Positions 25,304-34,373 of a stretch of DNA of 64,000 nt are shown here, piece after piece; position 1 is the stretch's first letter, and each line of letters begins with the position of its first letter. The notes beneath the pieces are model-generated. The model saw only the letters and a program-made list of their open reading frames with translations, was not told the DNA's origin and searched no databases. Source of the stretch: G963665495 sp963677785 (GTDB taxonomy: Bacteria; Desulfobacterota; Desulfovibrionia; Desulfovibrionales; Desulfovibrionaceae); NCBI GenBank assembly GCA_963677785.2, contig CAXXDH010000003.1, positions 4,154,001 through 4,218,000 on the forward strand, in the 5' to 3' direction. Made by a program: the position numbers and the translations under genes.

Positions 25304-26824
25304 TTACCCGAGGGAGTTTACTTCGATGGCGATGACGACCAGTTCGTTGTTGTGCCCGCCGCGACGGCCCCAACCGAACAGACCGCCTGATTCCTGATAA
25401 GAATCCTGCTGGCGTTCGTAACCCGCGAGAATCAGCGTCGAGCCGAGCGGCATGCGTACGCGCTGCATCACGGACCGGGTTGAAACCGTGGGCACCTGGA
25501 TGGTCTGTCCGCCCGAACTGATGTCATCAAGGCTTTCCAGATCGGACAAGCAAAGCGAATATTGGAGAATCACAGTTTTCGAATCGATAATGTGCGGGAT
25601 GCAGAGCATGGTGAAGCCGGTGGTGACCTTGCCCGGCGTCAATTCGGCAGTCGTGCCCACGTCCGTGGTGGACGTGTTGCTGACTTCTGCCAGGTAGGAT
25701 TCTTCCGTCACTACCTGAATCGGGGACGGCTGGTTGTTGAGCGTCACCGCACTGCCCGAGGTGATCAGCGACACGTCTCCAACAGTACGCAACGTTTTGA
25801 GGACTGCGGACGAATTGTCCAGTTTGGAATTGTAGTCGATGATTGTCGCCGTTAGCGACCCCATTCCGGACAATTGGGAAAGAGCAGCGGCACCGTCCGT
25901 GACCAGATTGACCTTCAGATCGTTAAACACGGCGTTGATATCGATGCTGTGTTCCTTGTCCTTGTCGGTCTGCAAGGCATAGACTTTTACTGAGATGGCC
26001 ACCTGACGCATCAGATTTTCATTAAGCTGGTCTACGAATATTTCCACAGTGTTGAGCACGCTTGGATAATCCGTGACCGTCACGGTTCCGGCTCCCTGCG
26101 AGTAAACCACGCGGCCGTTTTTGGAGAGCATCGAAGCGATGTTTTCCTTGATTTCATCCCAGGTCGTGTAGGTCGCCTTCAGGGTGGTTTCCTGTTCGCC
26201 GGACGAGGATTGCTTCGAAACCTCCTCGCCGGAGGTCGATCCGCTTCCCGAATCCGAGGTATTGGAAATGGAGCTGCTGACATCGACTTTTCCGATGCTG
26301 GCCGCGACGGTGAAGGTCTTGGTTTTCATTTTGTAGAACTGGATCACGCCTTGCTTTTCCAGCCAGTCCCAGGACACGGAAAAGTTGGCTGCAACGCCGT
26401 CCAGAAAGACCTTCAGCGGGACATCATTGAAATCAACGAGCATGGCGTTAATGAGCTGCGCATTGCCGTGCTCCTGATGCGTGGCGATACGTACGGGAAC
26501 GCCGAACTCCTTGGTGACGACAGAGGCGATTTCCTCCAGCGTCATGGCTTCTTTCTTGATCAGGGTGATCTTGCGTTCGAACAGCTTCGGAAGCCGCGCG
26601 TACTCGGAAATGGGAACCCGTGTCCCGCCGCTGATGTAGTAGCCGTCGTCCAGGACTTTGACCGGCTCCTTGTCCCGCGCGAAGGTTTCCTTACGCTGCT
26701 TTTCTACTTGCTCGATCTTTTTAGCCTGACGCTCCACGGCGTCTCTGGTGGCGGGGAAACCCGCGCACCCGAAGAGCGCGAGCAGCAACGAAGACAGCAG
26801 AATACAATGGAGGAGCGTACGCAT
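25304..26824 (-). CDS. pilN: PilN-like secretin lipoprotein
   Basis: 506 residues. Lipobox LLALFGC (cysteine about 20) marks an outer-membrane lipoprotein, as in R64 PilN. An N0/N1-type domain (about 95-165, TLEEIASVVTKEFGVPVRI) and a serine-rich linker (about 190-215) precede the secretin C-terminal region with VTTGFTMLCIPHI and the final LILAGYERQ typical of type IVB secretins. It forms the outer-membrane gate for the thin pilus. Its start overlaps the pilL stop as TAATG. Confidence 0.92.
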   Translation of the reverse strand: MRTLLHCILLSSLLLALFGCAGFPATRDAVERQAKKIEQVEKQRKETFARDKEPVKVLDDGYYISGGTRVPISEYARLPKLFERKITLIKKEAMTLEEIASVVTKEFGVPVRIATHQEHGNAQLINAMLVDFNDVPLKVFLDGVAANFSVSWDWLEKQGVIQFYKMKTKTFTVAASIGKVDVSSSISNTSDSGSGSTSGEEVSKQSSSGEQETTLKATYTTWDEIKENIASMLSKNGRVVYSQGAGTVTVTDYPSVLNTVEIFVDQLNENLMRQVAISVKVYALQTDKDKEHSIDINAVFNDLKVNLVTDGAAALSQLSGMGSLTATIIDYNSKLDNSSAVLKTLRTVGDVSLITSGSAVTLNNQPSPIQVVTEESYLAEVSNTSTTDVGTTAELTPGKVTTGFTMLCIPHIIDSKTVILQYSLCLSDLESLDDISSGGQTIQVPTVSTRSVMQRVRMPLGSTLILAGYERQQDSYQESGGLFGWGRRGGHNNELVVIAIEVNSLG

Positions 26825-27312
26825 TACAGGTCACCTCGAATCACAATGACTTTGCTTCGGTTGTAGATAGTCGCGGATATCGCGGTCCCGGTATCCCGGA
26901 GGGATTTGACGACCACGTTGACGGCGTCGATGAGCGTGCCGTCGAAGGAGCTGTCCGTATCGACGATGATGTCGTAATCGCCTTTCCATTGGAGCTGATA
27001 GCCGTTGAGCACAGCCCAGTCGCTCAACTGTTTGCGCAGCGATCCGGGGTGCAGCTGGAATGTGTCGCGGAGTTCTTTTCGGATAACCTTCACTTGTGGA
27101 TCATCGCTCTCTTGCCAGGCCTCGGCCGTTTTCTCCAAAGGCGGATTTACGGAGTCAGCCTTCAGGGCATCCGACACCCCGGCAATCGGAAACAGCAGTA
27201 CCCGCCGACTGGCCTCGGCCGTTTCCAAAGACGGGCTTACAGTGCCAGCGGACTCCGCGAACGCGGATACCGGAAGTAGAAGGAGTATAAAAAGCAACGG
27301 GATACGTCTCAT
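26824..27312 (-). CDS. pilL: PilL-like protein with TcpQ domain
   Basis: 162 residues from ATG 27312, preceded by GGAGG with good spacing; a start four codons upstream is less well placed. A signal peptide (1-19) and a C-terminal TcpQ/PilL domain (about 90-160, LSDWAVLNGYQLQWKGDYDI) are seen. TcpQ-like proteins help the secretin reach or stay in the outer membrane. The linker has two related stretches (SPSLETAEA and NPPLEKTAEA), suggesting a small internal duplication. R64 PilL is longer, so this is a compact form. Confidence 0.8.
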   Translation of the reverse strand: MRRIPLLFILLLLPVSAFAESAGTVSPSLETAEASRRVLLFPIAGVSDALKADSVNPPLEKTAEAWQESDDPQVKVIRKELRDTFQLHPGSLRKQLSDWAVLNGYQLQWKGDYDIIVDTDSSFDGTLIDAVNVVVKSLRDTGTAISATIYNRSKVIVIRGDL

Positions 27313-27324
27313 GGCGTCCTCCAT

Positions 27325-29868
27325 TTACATTTCGAGACCGGTGTCGGCCTCTTTTTCACGGCGCAGCCCGCCCAGGATCTGGTTCGTGACGGCGGATAAT
27401 CCGGAAGTAGTGGCCAGATCATTGAAGTCCGTGCCTTTGCCCGCGCCGTTAAATATGGGGATAATCACCTTGCCGCCAACAGCGGCTGCGGCTGCTTTGG
27501 CTTTCTCCACGCCGACATTGTTGTTTTTTGCCGCGTCATTGTCCGCGCAGATCACAATCTCCTTGTCCGGATATTTCTCGTGCAGAGCCTTGGCCACGGC
27601 TTCGATATTGCCCGCGTCGAAACATACGGCTACGGGCATACGCATGGCTTGATTAATGGTGGCCGCCGTTGCGTAGCCTTCTGCTAAAAGAAGGTGGTTT
27701 GTTTCAGATCGATCCTTACCGATCAGGAGAAACGAACCGCTTTTCTGACCGCCGGACAGAAACCGTTTTTCGCCGTCAGGACTGATGAACTGCAACGTCC
27801 GGAGTTCGCCTTCGGCGTTCCGGGCCGGGATGACCAGATCGCCCGTACTCGAGATGCGGAGGTCCTCGCTCGCGAAAATTTGTTTCTTATGAAGATAGGG
27901 GTGCGACATTCCGTTAGCGGGATTAGCTAGCCCGTAAATGTATCTGGCTTTGTTCGCGGCCTCGGCATGCCGTTCCTCACGTTCCTTTTCGCGTTCAGCC
28001 TTTCTCCGGGCGGCTTCGGCCTGGAGCCGGGCTCGCTCCTCGTCGCTGAGAGCGTGGCCGGTGTAACGCCAGTTCTGTTGCGTACCTTCCCTGTGGTTTT
28101 GGATGAATCCGGCGGGCGTGAGATCATCCAGGTGGCCGACATACGCGCCGTCTTTGTTGCCCGGCTTGCCGCCGGACACCGGCACGCGATGAAGTTCGCC
28201 GTCCATTTCGGGCGGATTGCCCTGAAGATCCAGACCGGCGTCCTGCAACGCCCGCGCGAATTCTTCCTGGGGCGAGGCAACGTGCTGTGGAATTGGTTGT
28301 TGATTCTGCTCGGGGAGAAACGCTTTGAGCGGAGTCAGATCCGTGCCCTCGGGAGCGTACCAGGATTTGTTCTCAGGATCCCATTTGGCGCCATGGGGTT
28401 TGACCTGGTAGCGCTGCCTGTAGGGCACGGCCAGCCAGGTTTTTTCCGTGGCGATTTGCGGTTGTTGCGTTTGTGCCGCTTCAGGCGCTTGTTCGGTTTT
28501 CGACGTGTTCTCTTCAGCTTTCTCATGTGTCAGACCTTTGGAAACGATTTCCTGCAAGGTGCGTAAACCAGCCTCCGGATTCTGCAACGTCTGTTGTTCC
28601 TCCTTGGGAACGTAATGCCACCAATGCTCGGGAGACCGGGCTTCATCGTTCAAGTCCAGCAACCACTGGGCGCGGGGACCGTTGATCTGTCCTGGAGGCA
28701 AAAGCTCGCCTTCAGGGCTAATCCTCCGTTGATAAATTCCATTCAAGACTGTTTCCCGGCTCGTATCGCCAGGAAGTTTGTCCCAGATCTCGCGAATAAG
28801 CTTGTTCTCTTCCGGAGTGGCTTCTTTTTCGAGGCTGCTCGTCCAGGTAGTCCGCATGAGCTCCTGAGCTCTTTCAGGCGAAATCGAAACCGGTTGTTCA
28901 GTTTGCTGTGCCGCTTGCTGGTCGACTTTTTGTTCAACCAGTTGTTCGGCATGCTGTGCGGAGTCCTTGTCCACAGCCTTTTCATGTTCCAGTCCCATGA
29001 TGAATTCCTTGATCTTTTCCGCGTCTCTGCAGGCTCTGAAAATCTCTTTGGGATCGTCCTCAATGGCTTTCGCCCAACCCGCCGTATAGGCGAGATGGTT
29101 GGACGGATCATGGCCGAGCCCCAGTTGCGTGTTGATCATCCAGCTGGCGATTTCCGCGCGTAGTTCCTCTTTGGCGTATTCCTCGGTGCCCTTGGGGCCG
29201 GAGGACCGTTCGACGCGTCCCGGTTGCTTGGTCCAGTGGGCGAGTTCATGAATGGCCGTCGCGTAATAGGATTCCGGCGTTGCGAACTGCGATTTCGGTG
29301 GGAGTTCGATCCGGTCCGTAGCCGGGCGGTAAAACGCGCGGTCGCGCTGACTGTGCGTGATGTCCGCGCCAGAATTGGCGAGGATAACTTCGGCCCGCTC
29401 GACAGGATCCCAGCTTGCGGGCTCAGGCGCATATTCCTGGATGCCTTCAATCTGAGACGCGTTGAATACCGAAGCGACCTTGAAAACAGGCTTGTTCACC
29501 AGAGCCTTTTCCGGAGTGCCGTCCGCCTGGAGAACGGGTTTGCCCTGGTCGTCGAGCACGGTTTCATTGCGAAACGGCGAATAAAAGGAGATTTTCTGCG
29601 CTCGTTCGCCTTTTTTGACGTGGAACCCCTGTTCGGTGGCCTGCTTGAAGGTCATCCAGCGCGGATCGTCGTAGCCACCCTTGAAAATCAGGCCGACGTG
29701 GTTAGCTCCCTTGTACTCCGTGCCCGAAGAAGGATTGAACGGAGCCTTGATCGGTCCTGGTTTCCACTCCTTTTGCCAGGGGGCACGGCCATCCTGGATT
29801 GCCTTGACGATTTCATCGGCGAAATCCTGAGCATATTGCTGCGAACGGGAGTGTTTATTTTCAGCCAT
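27325..29868 (-). CDS. traC: TraC-like ArdC antirestriction / Toprim primase-type protein
   Basis: 847 residues from ATG 29868, with GGAGGAG upstream overlapping the previous stop. Domain order: ArdC-type ssDNA-binding domain (about 8-130), zincin metallopeptidase-like domain with HELAH (H209, E210, H213), an acidic Q-rich linker (about 300-345), a DUF5710-like module (KTWLAVPYRQRYQVKPHGAKW region, about 480-520) and a Toprim domain near the C-terminus (LLLAEGYATAATINQAM and VICADNDAA). RP4 TraC combines an ArdC-like part with primase activity and is sent to the recipient. The protein would protect and prime incoming single-stranded DNA. No helicase domain is present. Confidence 0.85.
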   Translation of the reverse strand: MAENKHSRSQQYAQDFADEIVKAIQDGRAPWQKEWKPGPIKAPFNPSSGTEYKGANHVGLIFKGGYDDPRWMTFKQATEQGFHVKKGERAQKISFYSPFRNETVLDDQGKPVLQADGTPEKALVNKPVFKVASVFNASQIEGIQEYAPEPASWDPVERAEVILANSGADITHSQRDRAFYRPATDRIELPPKSQFATPESYYATAIHELAHWTKQPGRVERSSGPKGTEEYAKEELRAEIASWMINTQLGLGHDPSNHLAYTAGWAKAIEDDPKEIFRACRDAEKIKEFIMGLEHEKAVDKDSAQHAEQLVEQKVDQQAAQQTEQPVSISPERAQELMRTTWTSSLEKEATPEENKLIREIWDKLPGDTSRETVLNGIYQRRISPEGELLPPGQINGPRAQWLLDLNDEARSPEHWWHYVPKEEQQTLQNPEAGLRTLQEIVSKGLTHEKAEENTSKTEQAPEAAQTQQPQIATEKTWLAVPYRQRYQVKPHGAKWDPENKSWYAPEGTDLTPLKAFLPEQNQQPIPQHVASPQEEFARALQDAGLDLQGNPPEMDGELHRVPVSGGKPGNKDGAYVGHLDDLTPAGFIQNHREGTQQNWRYTGHALSDEERARLQAEAARRKAEREKEREERHAEAANKARYIYGLANPANGMSHPYLHKKQIFASEDLRISSTGDLVIPARNAEGELRTLQFISPDGEKRFLSGGQKSGSFLLIGKDRSETNHLLLAEGYATAATINQAMRMPVAVCFDAGNIEAVAKALHEKYPDKEIVICADNDAAKNNNVGVEKAKAAAAAVGGKVIIPIFNGAGKGTDFNDLATTSGLSAVTNQILGGLRREKEADTGLEM

Positions 29869-29870
29869 GA

Positions 29871-30137
29871 TCACTCCTCCTCCGACTGCTCATGGATCAG
29901 GGCGTCCACGGTAGAATTTTTGAATTGTTCCAGCACGTCCGACGGCAGTTCCTGTCCGATGGCATCAAGCTCCATGAACGCGGCCACATCCGGATCGGGC
30001 GCGACAGTGCCGTCAGGATCCTCAACCATGGTCTCGTAGTATTGAGCCTCCGCTTCTTCGAGAAATTTCTCGTATTCTTCGAGAGTCATTCCGCGCGCGT
30101 CGGCCCAGTGTTGTTTTTCTTCAAGTGACAGTCCCAT
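29871..30137 (-). CDS. Small, very acidic protein, possible DNA mimic
   Basis: 88 residues, with roughly a third aspartate or glutamate and only four lysine or arginine residues. It has an N-terminal helix-rich part (LSLEEKQHWADARGMTLEE) and no membrane segment. It ends 2 bases before the antirestriction/primase gene, so both are co-translated. Strong negative charge next to an ArdC-type protein suggests a DNA-mimic antirestriction or single-strand-binding competitor role, but no sequence family is recognised and this is inference. Confidence 0.55.
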   Translation of the reverse strand: MGLSLEEKQHWADARGMTLEEYEKFLEEAEAQYYETMVEDPDGTVAPDPDVAAFMELDAIGQELPSDVLEQFKNSTVDALIHEQSEEE

Positions 30138-30178
30138 AAGTGACTCCTTTGGATTTCTCTATGTTGACTCTTGAATCT

Positions 30179-30928
30179 CTAAAATCCGAAGTTTCCGAAT
30201 TTGATTTTCTTAAGCGTACGCATGTTGGCGTGGGGTCTGAGGCCGTAATGTTTTTTGAAAAATTCCACAGGAAATCTTTTCCAGAAGTCATTGCGAGAAG
30301 GAGTGAATTTCAAATAGGAAAATATATTTTCAAAAAATTCTTTATCGACGCATTGAATGGCAACTTCTCTGTCGGTCAAATCATACGGAATGATGGCATG
30401 CTCGCCTGAATTCCAGTAAGAAAGGCTTGGAAATCCATTTTCAAAGATCATGAAAATATGCGCGCCGCCTTCGGAAGTGTTTCCTTCGTATTCTTCAATG
30501 AAGAAATACACACCGCACAACGGATGGTTGAACTGATCTCCGCTGCCAAAAAGCCGCTGTTCATCTGAAATGAATGGAGTGTGGAACAATCCATAGATAT
30601 GAACATCATTCGGTTGTCCGAGCACTCTTTGAAGAGCTTCAATATAGTGAGGATTTTCCTGAAATCTCCAGAAATGCATAACGCCGCTTTCAAGATCTCC
30701 TTCCGAATCAACCTGCAGTAAATGACACAAGGTATGACGCAGGGTCTGCTCGCATTCAGGACTTAGCGCCAGTTCGCCATAGAGATAGGTGTTCAGATAG
30801 CCCATCAGACGATCACAGGATTCATTGATTCCGCACCGGTTGAAAACTTCAGTCGCGAAATCGGCCAATTCGTCTGTTTCCGCGTACGTGCCTCTGAGCC
30901 TGATCAGATCCGCAATGATTTGTTTCAT
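30179..30928 (-). CDS. Hypothetical soluble protein (249 residues)
   Basis: Not recognised. The sequence is typical of a folded soluble protein with many aromatic residues (CGVYFFIEEYEG, HIFMIFENGFPSLSYWN) and no signal peptide or membrane helix. It resembles in style the SMI1/KNR4-like or immunity-type proteins, but I cannot support that family. It begins 4 bases after trbI ends and is followed by the small acidic gene, inside the transfer operon, which suggests an accessory or establishment role. Confidence 0.6.
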   Translation of the reverse strand: MKQIIADLIRLRGTYAETDELADFATEVFNRCGINESCDRLMGYLNTYLYGELALSPECEQTLRHTLCHLLQVDSEGDLESGVMHFWRFQENPHYIEALQRVLGQPNDVHIYGLFHTPFISDEQRLFGSGDQFNHPLCGVYFFIEEYEGNTSEGGAHIFMIFENGFPSLSYWNSGEHAIIPYDLTDREVAIQCVDKEFFENIFSYLKFTPSRNDFWKRFPVEFFKKHYGLRPHANMRTLKKIKFGNFGF

Positions 30929-30932
30929 TTTG

Positions 30933-32279
30933 TTATCTCCATCCTTCGTAAGGTTGCTGAAAGACCAGGTCCTTCATCACGACGACGTTGAACCGGTATC
31001 CGGGGCGTATTTCCAGAGTCGGGCTGATGCTGAGGTTCTTGTTCAGCAATCCCAGCCCGGCTTGCCCGAGCTGGTTGGCGAGAGCCGAGCCCAGTTCGCT
31101 TTGCACGGACGTCTCGTCGGAATCGGTATTGCCGAGCACATCAATGGAGTACGAGGAAATTCCTGAAATGAGCGCCATGAGCAGCGCGTTGCCGAAGATC
31201 CGGAAGTAATGATTGTCCACCTGGTCATTGAATCCGGAGTAGCCCATCTGGTCGGCTCCGGGCATGGATTCCAGCGTCATGGAGCTGCCGTCCGGGTAGA
31301 TCAGTCGGTTCCAGGCGATCAGGATCCGTTGCTGGCCGGTGCTGATGCGCGAATCGTAGATCCCGAGCAGTCGTGTCCCCTGCGGGATGAGCAGATGCCT
31401 GCCCGTGGCCGTGTCCCAGACATGTTGGGAGACCTGCGCCGTGATCTGGCCGGGGAGGTCGGAATTGATTCCGGAAAGCAGCACGGACGGGATCAGCGTT
31501 CCGGTTTTGACCTCGTATCGAGACCCGGCGACGCGGCTGTATTGCGACGTCCATTGATTCTGGGAGGCGCGAGAGCCGAACTGCTCTTTGTCCTTGCGGT
31601 CCTCGTATTCGGTTTCGGTCTTCGGGCTCAGGCTTTGCGCCAGATTTCGCGCCAGGTTTTGCGTGCTGGCGGACAAATTGTTGCTTATTTCGCCAGTCCC
31701 GTTTGAGGATCTTTGCAATAATTGGCCAGTCCCCTTGGTACGCATCATACCGTTAGCCGCGCCGGATCCCATCTGAAGCGGATTGTTCCGCGCACCCGCA
31801 GCGCCGGGTGTCGCGAGAGACACGGCCTGTTGCCCGGTTTGCTGTCCCTGTTCCTCCAGCGAGGCGAGCTCCACCTTTACCGGCGCTTCCAGGGCCTTTT
31901 TCTGCCGTTCGATCCGGTAGCGACGAAGCTCCACTTGTTCTGCGTCGTAACGCTTCTTTTCCTCTTCAGTGTGTTTCTTCCGTACGATGTTGTAGACGCG
32001 GGGTTCCTCTTTTTTCTCCGGTTCGGGCTCCGGTTCGGCTTCGGGCTGCACAAGCTCTTTTGGTGGTTCGGGCAGGTCGGAAATCCCGAATTTGGTAGGC
32101 AGTTCGATCTTGGGAGGATCGATCTGCACCACTTCCTGAACGGGTTTATCCTGCTTTTGAGTCTCGAACAGGCCGTCAATCAAAATAAACCCCATCACAC
32201 CCACAAACGCGGAAAAAAGAATAACAGTGAGCCTGGAGAAACGCGTCACAGCCGGGGCTGGCTTCAGCTGGTCACTCAT
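30933..32279 (-). CDS. trbI: TrbI/VirB10 channel protein
   Basis: 448 residues. One N-terminal transmembrane helix (17-36), a proline/glutamate-rich periplasmic linker (about 45-110), and the VirB10 C-terminal beta-barrel domain (about 245-430) with LIPQGTRLLG and the antenna-type hydrophobic segment. It spans from the inner to the outer membrane in the type IV secretion core. It overlaps the end of the TrbH-like lipoprotein gene by 8 bases. Confidence 0.94.
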   Translation of the reverse strand: MSDQLKPAPAVTRFSRLTVILFSAFVGVMGFILIDGLFETQKQDKPVQEVVQIDPPKIELPTKFGISDLPEPPKELVQPEAEPEPEPEKKEEPRVYNIVRKKHTEEEKKRYDAEQVELRRYRIERQKKALEAPVKVELASLEEQGQQTGQQAVSLATPGAAGARNNPLQMGSGAANGMMRTKGTGQLLQRSSNGTGEISNNLSASTQNLARNLAQSLSPKTETEYEDRKDKEQFGSRASQNQWTSQYSRVAGSRYEVKTGTLIPSVLLSGINSDLPGQITAQVSQHVWDTATGRHLLIPQGTRLLGIYDSRISTGQQRILIAWNRLIYPDGSSMTLESMPGADQMGYSGFNDQVDNHYFRIFGNALLMALISGISSYSIDVLGNTDSDETSVQSELGSALANQLGQAGLGLLNKNLSISPTLEIRPGYRFNVVVMKDLVFQQPYEGWR

Positions 32280-32694
32280 GGAGAAGCTCCGTGGTGTTCG
32301 CGGCCAGGGCGAAATCGTTCGGGCTGAACCGGCGCGTCAGGGCCAGCTGTTCGGTTTCAAGATACAAATAGGCCTGCAGCGGTTGCGATCCCTGAATCAT
32401 GTCAAGCACATAGAGCACTTTGACTGCGCCAGTCTTGGGTTCGCGCACCACGGTGAAGCCCGCGTGCATGCAGACCTCTTCAAGCAGGCCGGTGAATTCG
32501 TCCATTCCCCCTTTCTGGGCCATAAAATAGAGAGTGGTCCGCGCCGGTGGGTATTCTCCGCTCAGGCGGTCCGCGATAAACCGGGCAACCGTTAGCGCTT
32601 CGTTTCCGAACGCGCTATAGGATGTTCCAGGACTCAGTTTCGCGCATCCGGAGGCGAGAGCAGCCAGAAATAAAAGAATGATCAAACGTTTCAT
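32272..32694 (-). CDS. trbH: TrbH/VirB7-like lipoprotein
   Basis: 140 residues from ATG 32694, which overlaps the trbG stop as TAATG. The signal peptide ends in ALASGC, a lipobox with cysteine at about 17. Position between trbG and trbI is the RP4 trbH position, and size and lipidation agree. VirB7-type lipoproteins stabilise VirB9 at the outer membrane. The family call rests mainly on position and lipobox. Confidence 0.7.
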   Translation of the reverse strand: MKRLIILLFLAALASGCAKLSPGTSYSAFGNEALTVARFIADRLSGEYPPARTTLYFMAQKGGMDEFTGLLEEVCMHAGFTVVREPKTGAVKVLYVLDMIQGSQPLQAYLYLETEQLALTRRFSPNDFALAANTTELLHE

Positions 32695-33671
32695 TATCCC
32701 TTCTCCCATTCGATGGTCACTTTTTCCTGATCGGAACCAACTCCGACGATGAGCACCGCTTTTTCAAAGAGCTGGTCCACAACAAAGGTGTTGTTGTTGA
32801 TGCGGTAGTTCACAAGTGCCTGGCCTTTTTTGTTCTCCACCAGCAGCACGGGCATTTCACCCTGGGCGACGCTGGCGGGCATTTTGATGTAGGTTTTCAC
32901 CGAATCGTTGAAGACCTGAACGGGCTTCCAGCGGGGCTTGCCTTCCACCGCGTATCTGAAATCCAGATTGGAAATGTCGACGCCTTCCTCGTTGCGGAAA
33001 TGCTCCTGTTTCTGTTCGATTTTCTTCCGGGCGGAAGCCAGCCCGGTATGAATTTCCTTTTGGTAGGAAAAACCCGCGAAAGGCGTGAAATTCGAACGGT
33101 CGGACTTGAGGGTGACGTGATAGGCCCGGAGGTTGGTGGTGATGACCACCGATGTTTCAAGCGATGCGTCTAGGGGCTTGAAAATCACGTGCGGCGTGGT
33201 GAGGCCCGATCCGACCTCGACGATATCCGTATGCCAGCGTGCCGAATCCCCGATAACGATATCGTTGACGGTTTCGCCTCGTTGCAATTCAAGATCGCTG
33301 ATGCGCAAAGGCGCGCATACGAGCGTGGGCACGGAAGCGCCGTAAGCGAAAACTATCTTGCCCCCTTCCTGCGCGATGAACGGACTGATGGCGTTCTTCT
33401 CCCACTCGGATGCCAGACGCAGGGCTTCCCGTTCCTGTGGCGTGAACGTGACCTGTTTGTTGCTGATGAAATCGGGAACAGGCGGAGGAGGAGCCGTCAC
33501 AACAGATTGACCGCTGTCGTCTCCCAGGCTGACGTCATTGAATTGCAACGGGCCGTCATACGGCTTTTTTGATTGTTTCTTCGGTAACGGCGGCGCATCG
33601 TCGGGCTGTTGAGCCGTCGCTGAAAGAGGAAACAGCAACAGTACGGCAAAAATGAAGAGGAAAACACGCAT
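32694..33671 (-). CDS. trbG: TrbG/VirB9 core-complex protein
   Basis: 325 residues. Signal peptide (1-20, cleavage after ATA) and a VirB9/CagX domain from about 85 to the C-terminus, including KIVFAYGASVPTLVCAPLR and the NNNTFVVDQLFEKAVLIVG segment near the end. It forms the outer-membrane layer with TrbH and TrbI. It sits 3 bases from trbF. Confidence 0.92.
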   Translation of the reverse strand: MRVFLFIFAVLLLFPLSATAQQPDDAPPLPKKQSKKPYDGPLQFNDVSLGDDSGQSVVTAPPPPVPDFISNKQVTFTPQEREALRLASEWEKNAISPFIAQEGGKIVFAYGASVPTLVCAPLRISDLELQRGETVNDIVIGDSARWHTDIVEVGSGLTTPHVIFKPLDASLETSVVITTNLRAYHVTLKSDRSNFTPFAGFSYQKEIHTGLASARKKIEQKQEHFRNEEGVDISNLDFRYAVEGKPRWKPVQVFNDSVKTYIKMPASVAQGEMPVLLVENKKGQALVNYRINNNTFVVDQLFEKAVLIVGVGSDQEKVTIEWEKG

Positions 33672-33674
33672 GTT

Positions 33675-34373
33675 CTAGGACTCCTTTCCTTGCTTGAATT
33701 TCCTGGTCCAGGAGATGGAAGTGACGTAGACTCCCGCAGGATTGTTCAGAATTTCAGCTTCCGTTTCCGGCGTTTTGAACTGGATCTGCAACGACGCGGA
33801 GTAGTCCGTCTGGCTCTCCTTGATGCCGTTGCGCGTACGGATGACTTCACACCATTCCACCTGCCAGGAATTGCCGGAGATCACCAAAGGCACGCCCTGA
33901 ATCCGGACCTCGACAAGATTCTGCTTTCCGCGTTCGTACGGGTTGTTTTCGCTGAACCATTCGCGGAGCGTTCCGGACGCGGATCCGGCGACCTGATAGC
34001 TCGCTTTCTGGAGAAATTCCTTCTGCAGGCCGATGTCGGCGGTAACGGTTCGCCAGTTGGCCACGAAACTGGTCAAAGCGCCCTGGATCACGGAATCGGG
34101 AATGTCCTTGTACGGACTCGCCTGATGCACCCCGCGCATCTGGCCTAGCTTGTCCACCTCGACCACGTATGGAACGACTTTGGACTGCCGGAGCTGGATA
34201 AGGTTTCCCAAACAAGAGAGAACCGCCACCGCCAGGCAGACCAGCGCCATCTTGCGCCACAGATCCCGGCTGGCCACGATAGGCCCCCAGGCCTCGGTCC
34301 AGGCTTCACGGCCCGCCACGTAATGGTTTACGTCCCGTGTCTTGTAGTCTTTCATCTTGGTTTCCGCGTTCAT
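33675..34373 (-). CDS. trbF: TrbF/VirB8 inner-membrane protein
   Basis: 232 residues. A short cytoplasmic N-terminus with the TrbF-type NHYVAGREAWTEAWG segment (15-29), one membrane helix (about 42-60) and a periplasmic VirB8 domain (about 75-230) ending in TSISWTRKF. It nucleates channel assembly. The gene begins directly after the trbL stop codon. Confidence 0.92.
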   Translation of the reverse strand: MNAETKMKDYKTRDVNHYVAGREAWTEAWGPIVASRDLWRKMALVCLAVAVLSCLGNLIQLRQSKVVPYVVEVDKLGQMRGVHQASPYKDIPDSVIQGALTSFVANWRTVTADIGLQKEFLQKASYQVAGSASGTLREWFSENNPYERGKQNLVEVRIQGVPLVISGNSWQVEWCEVIRTRNGIKESQTDYSASLQIQFKTPETEAEILNNPAGVYVTSISWTRKFKQGKES

